Origin: Hoplostethus atlanticus
Lineage: Eukaryota > Chordata > Actinopteri > Trachichthyiformes > Trachichthyidae
Assembly (NCBI GenBank): GCA_034670405.1
Contig: JAXDDX010000090.1
Coordinates: 274,501-338,500 of the forward strand
Length of the DNA: 64,000 nucleotides
Reading direction: 5' to 3'
This document shows, piece after piece, positions 37,716 to 64,000 of this stretch. The position numbers were made by a program, and so were the translations under genes. Under the pieces are notes generated by a model. The model made no database searches. It had not been told where the DNA came from and saw only the letters and a program-made list of their open reading frames with translations. Position 1 is the stretch's first letter. Every line of letters begins with the position of its first letter.

Positions 37716-37800
37716 AGCCGCGGTTCCCAACCTTTTTGGCCTGTGAAACCATAGACACGAAGCAATTCCGACTCATGATCCCCTGACGTGGCCTTGCATG
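37716..37800. mobile_element. hAT (Charlie-like) terminus, fragment
   Basis: CCGCGGTTCCCAACCTTTTT then GGCCTGTGAAACC resembles the CAGNGGTTCYCAACCTTTTT terminus of Charlie-type hAT elements. The opposite end was not found. Confidence 0.45.
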
Positions 37801-38299
37801 CACAGACTGGAGGACTGTGGCACCAAAAGAGGATTTTTATTTCCCCCCTGTCAGATTATTCCAGTTGATTGGAGGAAGCATAGAGGCTGCAAATAATCAT
37901 TCTTTCACCAGGATTAAAAGGATTCATTGCAAAGATTAGAAACATAATATTTTTGTGTATTAGAATTAAGGCTGCGAAATCTACTTCCTGTCTGTCTTCA
38001 CTTTGAACAGTCCAAAAAAGCCAAAAGAATAATAAAAACAATTGAGGTTGCAACAATTCATTGATGTCATCAGTTGTCTATTTTGCAGATTCACAATCGA
38101 CACGTTGTTTTGTGTTGAACATGGCTGCCATAAGCCCAAACCATGATAGTTCATAATGAGAATTCCAAACAACGTCTGGCTCGAAGCATTCCGAGTATGG
38201 AAATACTGAAAACTGAAACCTGATAATATGGTGCTTAGTTCACTGTGCAAAGTTGCAACAGCAAACCATAGCAATAACTGCCAAGCACAAACGACTGAA

Positions 38300-39500
38300 G
38301 AGAGAAAAAAAAGATCCTCCTAAATGATGCACATGATGGCACAGTAGCATGGCATGTGTTGTTCAAGCGAAGTCACTTTCTGTCATTCTGCTGCAGGGAA
38401 ACCATGATAATTGCAGTTTCATAACTGGCTAAATGTCTGTTCTCAGTTAGAGCGCTGGAAACTTGTATTTACTGGTAGTGTAGCTTTTTCAGGAGGGCTG
38501 TTTTTTCATTGTAAATAAGCCATTTAGACTAATCGATAACACTATCAACAGATCAACAAAACTCCCTATTGCAGTATGTTTGAGATCATTGTCTTCCTGC
38601 AAGGTGAAGGGCTGTTCAATGAGTTTGGAGGCATTTCTTTGTACTTGAGCAGACAAAGTGTTTCTATACACTTTACCATCAGCAGTTACGTCATCAGTGA
38701 AGACAAGTAAGGCAGTTCTACAGTAGCAGCTCTACATGCTCTACATGCCCAAGCCATAACACAATCTTGGCCAGTTCCTTTCCTCTTGCCATCGTGAATG
38801 GTTGGCTAAAGCTAAGATTAACAGTACAGTGTGTAAGTCTGTGTTAACAAAGAACACATCCATTGAAGAATTCATTGGGAAGGTGTTTTTGGCATTTCTT
38901 ATCCTACCGCGGAAACACTATATAGACGAGTCAAAGACAATCAAACCTTTTTAAAGCAATGCAACTGAGTTAGTATCTGTTTGAAGAACCGATGGCCAGG
39001 GGAAATGGGAAGTTGGAAAATCATAGGTAGAGCTGGTTTCATTAGCATTAGCCAAAGTGAATAAATTCCACTCTTGTTACGCAAAACTGCTTTGCTAGCT
39101 CAATCTAGTTGTAAAAATATTCACCGGCAAAAATCATCATCATTTTGGTCACACATAGATTAGCTACTGCAGTTGCAAAGCTTAACACATCAGCGGGACT
39201 GTAACACCTGGTGAGCAAGCATCAAGAGGTGAGAGAGTGCTGTTCGGGTGACTGGCTGACTAACTGACCTGTGTGTTCCAGGTCCAAGTAATTGGACGCA
39301 AGTGGTGAGTTGCAACAGCTATGTAAAGCACTACCACTAAGGGACTTCAGGGGTTGCCAAAGTCATCAAACTTCAAATTCTACTAGTAGCTGCTTTAAAG
39401 AAATGTGATGAAGGTGTCTACGTGTTTTGACTGGTCTCTGTTAATGCCAGTAAAATCAGAGTACTCAACGTGTTCCTGCCATTACGCTTCCTCTAAAAGC
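38300..39500. other. Intron sequence, nothing recognised
   Basis: Non-coding DNA with no repeat family identified. Confidence 0.35.
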
Positions 39501-39506
39501 ATAATC

Positions 39507-39735
39507 GGGGTGTCTGCAGGTCCTGAAAAAGACTTAAAATGTCTTTAGAAGATTCTTAGAAGTCTTACATTTCAGTTAAGGTCTTAAAAATGCTGTGGTT
39601 TCTTTATATGCTGTTTTTCCATTGAATCAACCCGGGTCTACAGTTGTTTGCATTTCCACGTTTATTTCAGTAGTGACATTGATCTTATGTCATTCTAACT
39701 GGTGTTAAAAAGGTCTCAAAAAGTCTTAACACTTT
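39507..39735 (+). repeat. Dispersed repeat family F, copy 1
   Basis: GTGTCTGCAGGTCCTGAAAA, GACTTAAAATG and GGTCTTAAAAATGCTG; the opening phrase recurs at 41200. It ends about 35 bp before the acceptor of the ATG exon. Confidence 0.5.
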
Positions 39736-39769
39736 TTCTCTTTTTTTCTCTCTTCCTCTCTCTCTCCAG

Positions 39770-39813
39770 GCTAGGTGTGTGTGTGCTGACCTCATGGTGT
39801 AACAGGAGTAAAG
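39770..39813 (+). other. tbl1xr1: 5' UTR part of tbl1xr1 ATG exon, with a two-codon uORF
   Basis: The acceptor TCTCTCTCTCCAG ends at 39769 after a long pyrimidine tract. The leader then holds ATGGTGTAA at 39794-39802, a Met-Val-stop upstream frame that ends 11 nt before the main ATG. The main start has A at -3 (GTAAAGATGA), a good context. Confidence 0.8.
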
Positions 39814-56927
<17,114 letters not shown>

Positions 56928-58333
56928 TGCTGCTGCTTGTTGGAAGCCATGGACCGACCATGAATGTGTACATAGCCAAATGACTGTCCCTACCTGCCCT
57001 GCGTACTGCTCACGCTCACGACCATGGCTCCGCCCACCAACAGACAGGAAGCAAGCACCCGACACAGCAGGTCCAGACACAGGGATGGATGGATGACGGA
57101 GAGATGGAAGCGCCCCCCTTTCTCTGTCTGTGCAGAGACTCTTACAGAGATATAGAAGGGACGCAGTCAAAAAAAGAAAAAACTGAAAAAGACAAAAAAA
57201 AAAAAGACAGATCCGTATATGTACCAAAATTTGGAAGCTATTTTGCTTTTTTGATCTTTAAACCAATGCTCATCATTGTCATCATCAAAATGAAAAACAT
57301 TGAAAAAGTGTTGATCTTTGTTACCTGTTGGATCTCTATGTGAAGACATATCAACTTCACCATAAAACAGGATGGCAGTTAGTTTTTTTTTATTTCAAAT
57401 CTCTTATTTCAATGTTTTTATATTTTTTATCTTGGGGACGGGGAGGAGGGGGGGTGGAGTTTGGGTCAGATCAGAGTTATATTAAGTGGAAAAGTAAATA
57501 CATACAAGTACAGACACATGCACACCAAACAGTGTCCTCATTGTGATTTCAAACCAATGTGGCAAACTTAAAAAAAAAATCTGTTCTATTTTTTTCCCTA
57601 TATTTTTAAATAGTAGTTTCTACAGCTGTTGTGGGTTGTACGGTTAACATCTAAATGCAGTAGTTGATGTGTTGTCTTCTCCAGAGGACATGTTCTGGAT
57701 TCCTCTTGTAAAACCACCTGGGCACATATCAGATCAGACAGATGATGCATTGTACATCTAGATGCTTTAAAACCATTGTTTGAAAAAATGGTTCCTTTGT
57801 GCACTATTTGGTGGATTTAGACGTTTTTACCCACAGTTCCCTTCTTTGGACTGGGCTGCTGTCTAATTGGTAAAAGGGCAAATCGCTGAGAAGCCGATTG
57901 ACTCCTAGAGAAACGGTTGTTCACTCTTCTTGACTGGGGCTGCTCTGTGTTTTAGGTAATGACACTCACTCACTCTGAATAGCATTGCTGTCTGATGGTG
58001 TTTGGGTATGGAGGGTCCAGTGACCCACTCAGCCATTTGCCAGCTAGAGACTCTACATACAGTAACGAGAGTGCACAGATCAAGATCATGTGGAAATGGC
58101 TGAGTTGAAGTGCTCAGTTTGAGAACTGAGCAAACACAAAACAATTAGTTGAAACATCCAATTTGATTCAATGTGCCGTTTTCAAAAAGGCCTCTTGAGA
58201 TCATCAAACAGACATGATGATGCCCCAAAGTGTGGTATTAACTGGTAAAATGTCAACTGATCATCCCAATCAAAGATTGGATTTACTTTAACAGTCAGAT
58301 TCATTCTAGGTATTGTGCTAATTTTAGTTCATG

Positions 58334-58681
58334 CAGATTTAAGTTTTTGTTGAACATTTCTCTGAGGCAGGGCTACCCTGGAGGCAGAAATAATCTCGTT
58401 GGTTGAGTTAAACCGCAATGGGTGAAGCCAAATAACCACAAGTAAGAGAGATCGCTAATAACTGAAAAACATACAACCTTGCCATATTAAGTTATCAAAG
58501 ATCATCAATGGATGAAAGAAAGTCATTGCCAGTCATATTGTTTCTTTATATTTTGAATGGAGTATCTTCAATGACGTTTGCTAGTTGGCTAACTTGTGGC
58601 TCTGCCCATTGAGGTTTAACTCAACAACTAAGATTATTTCTGCCTCAGAGAAATGCCTATAGAACTAAAACTCCAATCTGC
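58334..58681. mobile_element. MITE with imperfect inverted termini
   Basis: Left: CATTTCTCTGAGGCAG...AAATAATCTCGTTGGTTGAGTT then AAACCGCAATGGG. Right, reverse-complemented: CATTTCTCTGAGGCAGAAAT, AATCTTAGTTGTTGAGTT, AAACCTCAATGGG. The left arm has a 17-bp tandem duplication of the GAGGCAG region. A related copy lies at about 59950-60215. Confidence 0.65.
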
Positions 58682-59052
58682 TTAGTTTTTGTTAGTTTTT
58701 TTTAATAAAATGAGGCAAAGCCATCCTGATTTTACCTGACAAGGAGTGGAGGGCTTCGGTGTATTCTCCAGCACTTCTAGGGTCAGCCATCAGTGAAGCT
58801 GGACTGATCGGTTGCTGTCGGTCGAAAGGCTGCCTTTACATAGGAAGAGAAAGAGAGATGTCAGATTCTGTGTTTTCTCCCTGTTGAGATAGGAGGTCAT
58901 CACAAAGAGCTAAAACTTCAATCTCGTGCCTGTGTAAATGCAGCCAAAGGGGATCTTGGCGCCAAGATTGTCTTCTATTGAAGCCTAATGGATGATCTTG
59001 ACACTAGGATTCTTTCAGGAAAGCAGCCCCAGAGCAGATTCAACAACATTAA

Positions 59053-59335
59053 AGCAATATCTGGACATTTTGAATTTTTTGTTTGTCATTTTTCTTCGCC
59101 AGTCACATGTCACAATGTGGCAAAAACCCCTCAAAACCTGTGCATCACACTTACTGCTGTCTAAACCCCAGCTTGTGAAGCATTGCTGGAAATCTGCTAG
59201 CAGTACCCATTGGTTTCAGTTGGTTTCATCCACTGCTGACAGACTGTTATTAAGGTCACTAAGGTTCCCCATAATGTGACAATGTTCTGGTGAATAAAAA
59301 TACCAGTGTAAAATGGAAAATGTCAAGCTATACCT
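59053..59335. mobile_element. 283-bp MITE with TTAA target duplication
   Basis: Left AGCAATATCTGGACATTTTG, right (reverse-complemented) AGGTATAGCTTGACATTTTC, flanked by TTAA at 59049-59052 and 59336-59339. Same target as the MITE at 1737 but a different sequence family. Confidence 0.65.
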
Positions 59336-59949
59336 TTAATGTGTTTTAGTTCATCTTCCCTCACCTTCATCCTTGGTTCTTTTCACTACCTGAATTCTAC
59401 TCACATTTTATTATGACGTTCCCTACTGACCAGACATTTTATACTCTTTTAAGGAAAGATTAAAAAGTTACAAACATTTTTGTAATTTCTTTGTAGATTT
59501 AAAAAAAAAAAAAAAAAGTCAATTGATGATGTATTGGCGGCGATCATTTACGTGTTCTTTAAGTTGAACGATTTTGTTATGTTGATGCTTCAGCACAGAG
59601 TAAAGGTTGACCCTGTCATTTTAGGCTTACTCAGCTGAGACGTATTGTTGTGAAGGCGCCTTGCTGGGACGGGTTTCTCCGAAGCAAATTATCACTAAAT
59701 TTGTCTGTTCCAATGGAGAAAACAAGATTTTGGGACTCCCAGTCCCAGAATGCACAGGGGCAATTTTTGTTTTGTTTTTTCCTCCTGCAGCTCCTCTTGG
59801 CTTGCAGATAATACACAATTCAAGAACAGAACTCTTCATGAAATTGGACCTTTTCAAGCAAGCTAAGACTATGGGCAATTTTTTATCCCCTCGTTTTACA
59901 ATGCTGCACGCAAATTGGAATTTTAGTTCTACAAACATCTCACGCTGGC

Positions 59950-60215
59950 AGACCTGGCAAAAGGCAGAAATGTCATTGGTTGAGTATCTAGGTAAGTTAG
60001 CTAGCCTGCTGACCTTCCAAGAGCATGAATGCCATGGTCATGAATAAATGAAAACGAAGTCATTGCTGTTGGTAAATAATATTTTGACATGAGTTCCTTC
60101 TTTGCCATTCAGGGTTGCCAGTTTACCACGTTGTGCTCTGAAAAACGTTCTTTGGCTCCGCCCACTGAGATAATTTCTGCCTCGACAAGTGTTTTAACTA
60201 AAACTCCTTATAAGA
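59950..60215. mobile_element. Related MITE copy in the 3' region
   Basis: Left AAAGGCAGAAATGTCATTGG TTGAGTA; right GGCTCCGCCCACTGAGATAA TTTCTGCCTCGAC: the inverted termini of the family at 58334, more degraded. Confidence 0.45.
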
Positions 60216-60605
60216 CACTTCTTTGTTTCCAATTAATTGGTAATGGCAATTTCCACGTTCCTATTCTCCCTCTTATTCCCTGCATTATTATTTCCTTATT
60301 TTTCTTATGTTTAGCTGGTCACGTCCCTGAATCTAAAGCAACAGTTTTTGAAACATCACAAATTAATGAAAGGCCGCACAGGAAGAGAAAATCGTTTTTT
60401 TATTAACTATGTTGCACAGACCTGATGTTTTCATGGCTATCTATATAGGTCAGATCAAATGTTTCTCCCCATAGTAGACAAGCATAGAAAAACATCAGAT
60501 CTGTGCGACAGAGTTTAAAAACATCTTTTTAACCTGTGTAAATACGGCCAAAGTCACTCAGTACTGACGTGGCATTGCTGAGTCAACCTTTACCTGTGTC
60601 CCCAT

Positions 60606-60752
60606 AATAAAGAGCATCATGTCAGCCCAGCAGCATCTCTCCGATGGGGTCAAAGCCTTTTTTTTTTGTGTGTTGTTTTTGCAAGTTGCTCTTGCATCAC
60701 ATCGATCTGTTATCATTTCAATCAGATCAGTGAAACAAAAGTCCAGAATAAA
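60606..60752 (+). terminator. tbl1xr1: Candidate poly(A) signals
   Basis: AATAAA at 60606-60611 followed by a T11-GTGTGTTG tract at about 60660, and AATAAA at 60747-60752 followed by T10-GTGTGTGCGTGCGTGTG at about 60786. Both have the downstream GT/T-rich context of cleavage sites. Confidence 0.4.
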
Positions 60753-61079
60753 ATATATTTTGATATAAAGAATTTCTAGTTTTCATTTTTTTTTTGTGTG
60801 TGCGTGCGTGTGTGTTTACACAACAAATGCTGTGTCAAATCACAACACCATGAAGTAAGAATACTCAATTCATGGTCAGTGACAATCATAAATCTTTGCC
60901 AATAGATATTTATTGACATCATTAAATCCAAATATAATAATATAAAAATATATATATGACATTTAATAAACCAATAAAATATAGTTTGACTTATAAGACC
61001 TTGAACCTCTCTCATGCTGAGGTCCTCATGCTGGTGCTCTCTGGTATTCAATGTGTGTAAAAAGGGATACCTTGACATT

Positions 61080-62790
61080 TTGGATTGTAAACCTTTGTTG
61101 CATGATGGGAAGTTCCTACATTTGTTCTTTAACTTAACAGTTTGTTAGAATTGTTGGCTTTCCTAATCAAAACCAATAAGTACCACTGGCTGTATGCAAA
61201 CAAGCTAGGTTATGGTTAGTGCTACTAGGTAATGCCAATATAGGAGGATTTCCCTCACTGTGACAGATACCTAGTGAAGAAAAATAAGACTAAAAATCAA
61301 ACTGTCAAGGTGTCCTTTTAAACCAAGCACACTTCAAGTTCCTGAGCCAAAAAGCATTATATGTTTTGCTCAAATTCAGTGCAGACTTTTATTTAAGAAG
61401 TCCAGAAGCCATTGTGATTGCTCACATTACAGCAATGGGCTCATGCCATTTTGCATCCCCAAATGAAAAGCCACAAGGAGGAATGTAAAACCAGTAGTGC
61501 AAAATTCCCACCACCACACAGCTACGTGCTACTTGGACACAAACTGCTCAACCTGCTGGGTAATCTGGGTGATATGAAGATCTGAAACCACCAGTGTCTA
61601 ATTGCACCGGGGGATGTATGTTATGTGTAAATTTTGTTTTCTGTGTTTGGGCCTTATCACTGGTTCAACTCTCAAGTCCAGTAATGACACAACTTTCTCA
61701 CCATATGTCTTTGCTATGTGTTGTGTTACAGTGTTAGAGGAGGATACCACAGTAGAGAGTGGCGCTACAAGAAAATTGCTGACCATATGTGGCACTTGTC
61801 ACAGAGATGGAATATGATGGTTTCAGAATGAGAACTGTAAGCCCTAAGCATGTCTGAGACATATCTGAATGGGTCATGCAATTTGTCTGGATAGTTCAAG
61901 AGGTAAGTTAAAGTCCTATCCTTTTTTGACCCGGAAATTCACTGGGGTCATGGCAAAAAATAAACCTGTACATAAAAATGTAAGGCGAGTTCAAGATATG
62001 ACCAAAATAGGTACAACATGTTATTGGTTAATCTATTGTTCTGTCAGCCAGTAGCGGCGCTCGATTATTCAGCGAGGGAGCTCTGAGATTTATAGAGATG
62101 CATGGTTGCACAAAGCAAAATGCATACACAAGATGCATCCAGGTGACAGCTTAATGCAATATGCTATACAGGCCTGCCTACTAAAGATATTTTTCTCACT
62201 TTAAAAGCCCACTCAACTAAGTCCGACAGTAACTCTTATTTGTTGTGTATTTTATATAACTCTTCTGTTAGCTTGGATCCAAGGGAAATCACAAAATAAT
62301 ATAATACAAATAAGTGTGATATACAATAAAGCATGGGAGTAAAATACTTCCGTTTAATCTCCAACCAGAAACACACTTTACACCTGAGCCGAGGAGCAAA
62401 ACCTCCTTCCGGGAGACTTCAAAATAAAAGCACACAGCCAACCAAATATACTTACAAAAACAGCCTTAGACTAAAAATGACCCATACTACAACACAACCC
62501 AAAAACTAAGGATGCAGCAGCATAACACCGTTCCACACACAGACACTACAGCAAGCAACACAAGTGTGCGGCACCCTTCAACCAAAGATATCAGATTTTA
62601 GGCCTACACTATTAGTCCACCTACTACTTATTCATATCAATAAACAAACCAACCCAGGCCTGTGACAGAAACGCAACTGTAACTTTACGTCAAGAAAATA
62701 ATGAGCATATTAAATACAGCCATAAAGATATTAAAGACGGAGACATAAATACAATGATAACGCACTTAGCAGAATATGTCCACCATTAAT
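61080..62790. other. Downstream intergenic stretch, nothing recognised
   Basis: AT-rich non-coding DNA. Frames up to 71 codons are unsupported. CACA-rich and A-rich sequence at 62340-62780. Confidence 0.35.
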
Positions 62791-62795
62791 AAGAG

Positions 62796-63088
62796 TCACT
62801 CACCATTAGACGTCTTCGTCTGTTGTTGTGGTTGAGGGCTAAGCTGTTGAGCATGTTGATTCCCAAATGTCTGTGCTGGGTATTTTTTGGAAGAACCAGT
62901 CGTGTGTTCTTGGGGATGCTGGCTAATATCTCCCCGCCTGTAGCATTTGCATGAACGGCAGGAGGGGCCGCGTGCATATAGCCCATGGGTCCCACTCTTC
63001 ATCTTCCCACTGCTTTTCTTGGTCCACTCGCTCCGTACCTCATCGAGAGCCATCCAGTTCAGGTTAATTTTGAACGGTGGCTTGAGTG
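62796..63088 (-). other. Unexplained exon-like open frame
   Basis: On the minus strand a frame open for at least 97 codons reads PPFKINLNWMALDEVRSEWT, KKSSGKMKSGTHGLYARGPS, CRSCKCYRRGDISQHPQEHT and ends near a GTGAGTGAC donor-like site at about 62804. C-x2-C-x-C spacing suggests a possible metal-binding patch, and a Gln-rich tail follows. I do not recognise the family. A hAT terminus has inserted at its upstream edge (63089), so any original upstream part lies beyond. It could be part of an older transposon or of a host exon. Confidence 0.25.
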
Positions 63089-63217
63089 TAGGGCTGGGCA
63101 ATATGACTTTAAAATGATATCACAATATTTTTTAGGTAGAAAGACGATATAGCTTAAATTATTCTATTTAAGGTCATAACCACATACAAAGTCACACATT
63201 GAAGTAAAACATGCTTT

Positions 63218-64000
63218 ATTCACTCATTACATTACATTACATTACAGTCATTTAGCAGACGCTTTTATCCAAAGCGACTTACAATAAGTGCATTCAACAT
63301 AGGTAGGCAAGAAAACTACTAGTCACCAGAAATCGTAAGTGCATTTCCTTCCTAAACAAGCAACTAAGAGCATAACTAGTGTTAAGGTAAGAGTGCAATA
63401 AGTTAGCAACCTACTTTATCTTAAACAAATGAGACAAATAAGAGAATCAAATAAACAAGAGCTAAGACAAATAAGTGAACCAAATAAACAAGAGCTAAGA
63501 CAAATAAGTGTATCAAATGAACAAGAGCCAATAAACAAGAGCTCAGACACATAATTGACGACAAATAGGCAAGGCTAAGAGGAAGGGTCAGGGTAGTGTT
63601 TCCTGAAGAGGTGGGTTTTCAGCCTGCGGCGAAAGATGGGCAGCGACTCTGCTGTCCTGACATCAGTGGGGAGTTCATTCCACCACTGCGGGGCCAGGAC
63701 AGAGAAGAGCCGTGACCGTGTAGATCGGCCGCAGGGACCTCTGAGCGACAGGGCAACCAGTCGCCTCGAGGCAGCAGAGCAAAGTGATCGGGCGGGGGTG
63801 TAAGGCTTGACCATAGCCTGGAGGTAAGAAGGAGCTGTTCCTTTCACTGCCCTATAGGCTAGCACCAGGGTCTTGAACTGGATGCGAGCTGCTACAGGGA
63901 GCCAGTGTAGAGAACGGAGAAGGATAGTTGTATGGGAGAACTTGGGGCGGTTGAACACCAGGCGAGCTGCAGCTTTCTGAACAAGCTCCAGAGGTCTGAT
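63218..64000 (-). mobile_element. L2-like LINE, 3' end with (TGTAA)n tail
   Basis: On the minus strand the element ends in GTCGCTTTGGATAAAAGCGT, CTGCTAAATG and four to five TGTAA units (plus-strand ATTAC run at about 63222-63246). Upstream is the C-terminal part of its ORF2. The 5' part lies beyond the window. It is nested in the hAT terminus at 63089. Confidence 0.8.
63575..64000 (-). CDS. LINE ORF2 C-terminal segment (partial)
   Basis: The frame is open from the window edge to a stop at 63575. It reads KAAARLVFNRPKFSHTTILL, RSLHWLPVAARIQFKTLVLA, YRAVKGTAPSYLQAMVKPYT, ending FRRRLKTHLFRKHY. The L-H-W-L-P-V-x2-R-I-x-F-K, Y-x-A-x-x-G-x-A-P-x-Y-L and W-N-x-L-P blocks are the conserved region after the reverse transcriptase in L2/CR1-group LINEs. 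Uninterrupted over at least 140 codons, so the copy is young at this end. Confidence 0.8.
   Translation of the reverse strand: MRPLELVQKAAARLVFNRPKFSHTTILLRSLHWLPVAARIQFKTLVLAYRAVKGTAPSYLQAMVKPYTPARSLCSAASRRLVALSLRGPCGRSTRSRLFSVLAPQWWNELPTDVRTAESLPIFRRRLKTHLFRKHYPDPSS

Larger units (their letters stand above)
56928..60775 (+). other. tbl1xr1: tbl1xr1 3' UTR, extent uncertain
   Basis: Starts directly after TAG. The first 700 bp are unique AT-rich sequence with A- and T-runs. Repeats occur at 58334-58681, 59053-59335 and about 59950-60215. AATAAA signals at 60606 and 60747 are each followed by T/GT-rich sequence. Vertebrate TBL1XR1 has a multi-kilobase 3' UTR, but an earlier end cannot be excluded. 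Confidence 0.45.
63089..64000. mobile_element. hAT terminus, interrupted by a LINE, runs to window end
   Basis: TAGGGCTGGGCAATATGACT then ATGATATCACAATATTTTTT and GACGATATAGCTTAAATT: same termini class as the hAT elements at 13219, 30302 and 48955. CTTGAGTG (63081-63088) is the predicted 8-bp target copy. About 130 bp in, a LINE 3' end interrupts it; the other terminus is outside the window. Confidence 0.6.

Noticed and set aside
39290-39315. Tiny possible exon between TGTGTTCCAG and GTGAGT
   Set aside because: A 23-nt exon with weak pyrimidine tract; splice-like words this close together occur by chance and nothing else supports it.

Overview
The window is teleost fish genomic DNA. It carries one recognisable host gene, tbl1xr1 (transducin beta-like 1 X-linked receptor 1), on the + strand, embedded in a dense field of DNA transposons, LINE tails and simple repeats. 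The teleost call rests on the vertebrate TBL1XR1 protein assembled from the exons, the fish-type transposon families (hAT, PIF/Harbinger/ISL2EU-like, TTAA MITEs, L2-type LINE tails) and abundant (CA)n/(CT)n microsatellites.

Layout. 1-10.1 kb: no gene recognised; microsatellites, a TTAA MITE, a Harbinger/ISL2EU-like element with a Myb/SANT-like ORF (3700-4597) and a 1.5 kb 21-bp minisatellite (6967-8495). 10.2-10.5 kb: probable non-coding first exon of tbl1xr1 with a perfect CArG box and a GTGAGT donor. 10.5-39.8 kb: long 5' introns holding a second probable non-coding exon (25894-25959), two hAT elements with exact 8-bp target duplications (13219-13750, 30302-31588), several older repeats and a perfect 33-bp hairpin (28438-28508). 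39.77-56.93 kb: 14 coding exons, all with AG/GT junctions and consistent phases, totalling 1548 nt and encoding 515 aa (LisH, F-box-like, variable linker, WD40 propeller). 56.93-about 60.8 kb: 3' UTR candidate with MITEs and two plausible poly(A) signals. 61-64 kb: no host gene recognised; an unexplained exon-like ORF, a hAT terminus and the 3' end of an L2-like LINE that runs off the window.

The product is a subunit of the nuclear NCoR/SMRT-HDAC3 corepressor complex: the N-terminal half tetramerises and binds corepressor, and the propeller binds histones and partners. Nothing else in the window looks like a co-regulated gene; the rest is intron and transposon biology.

Most unusual observations: a 28S rRNA/ITS2 fragment lying between inverted repeats in intron 12 and itself split by about 950 bp (55162-56577); a perfect 71-bp palindromic hairpin; an older hAT MITE split by two younger transposons (48.2-50.7 kb); and five internally deleted transposons that keep only their DNA-binding domain (three Myb/SANT-like, two BED finger).
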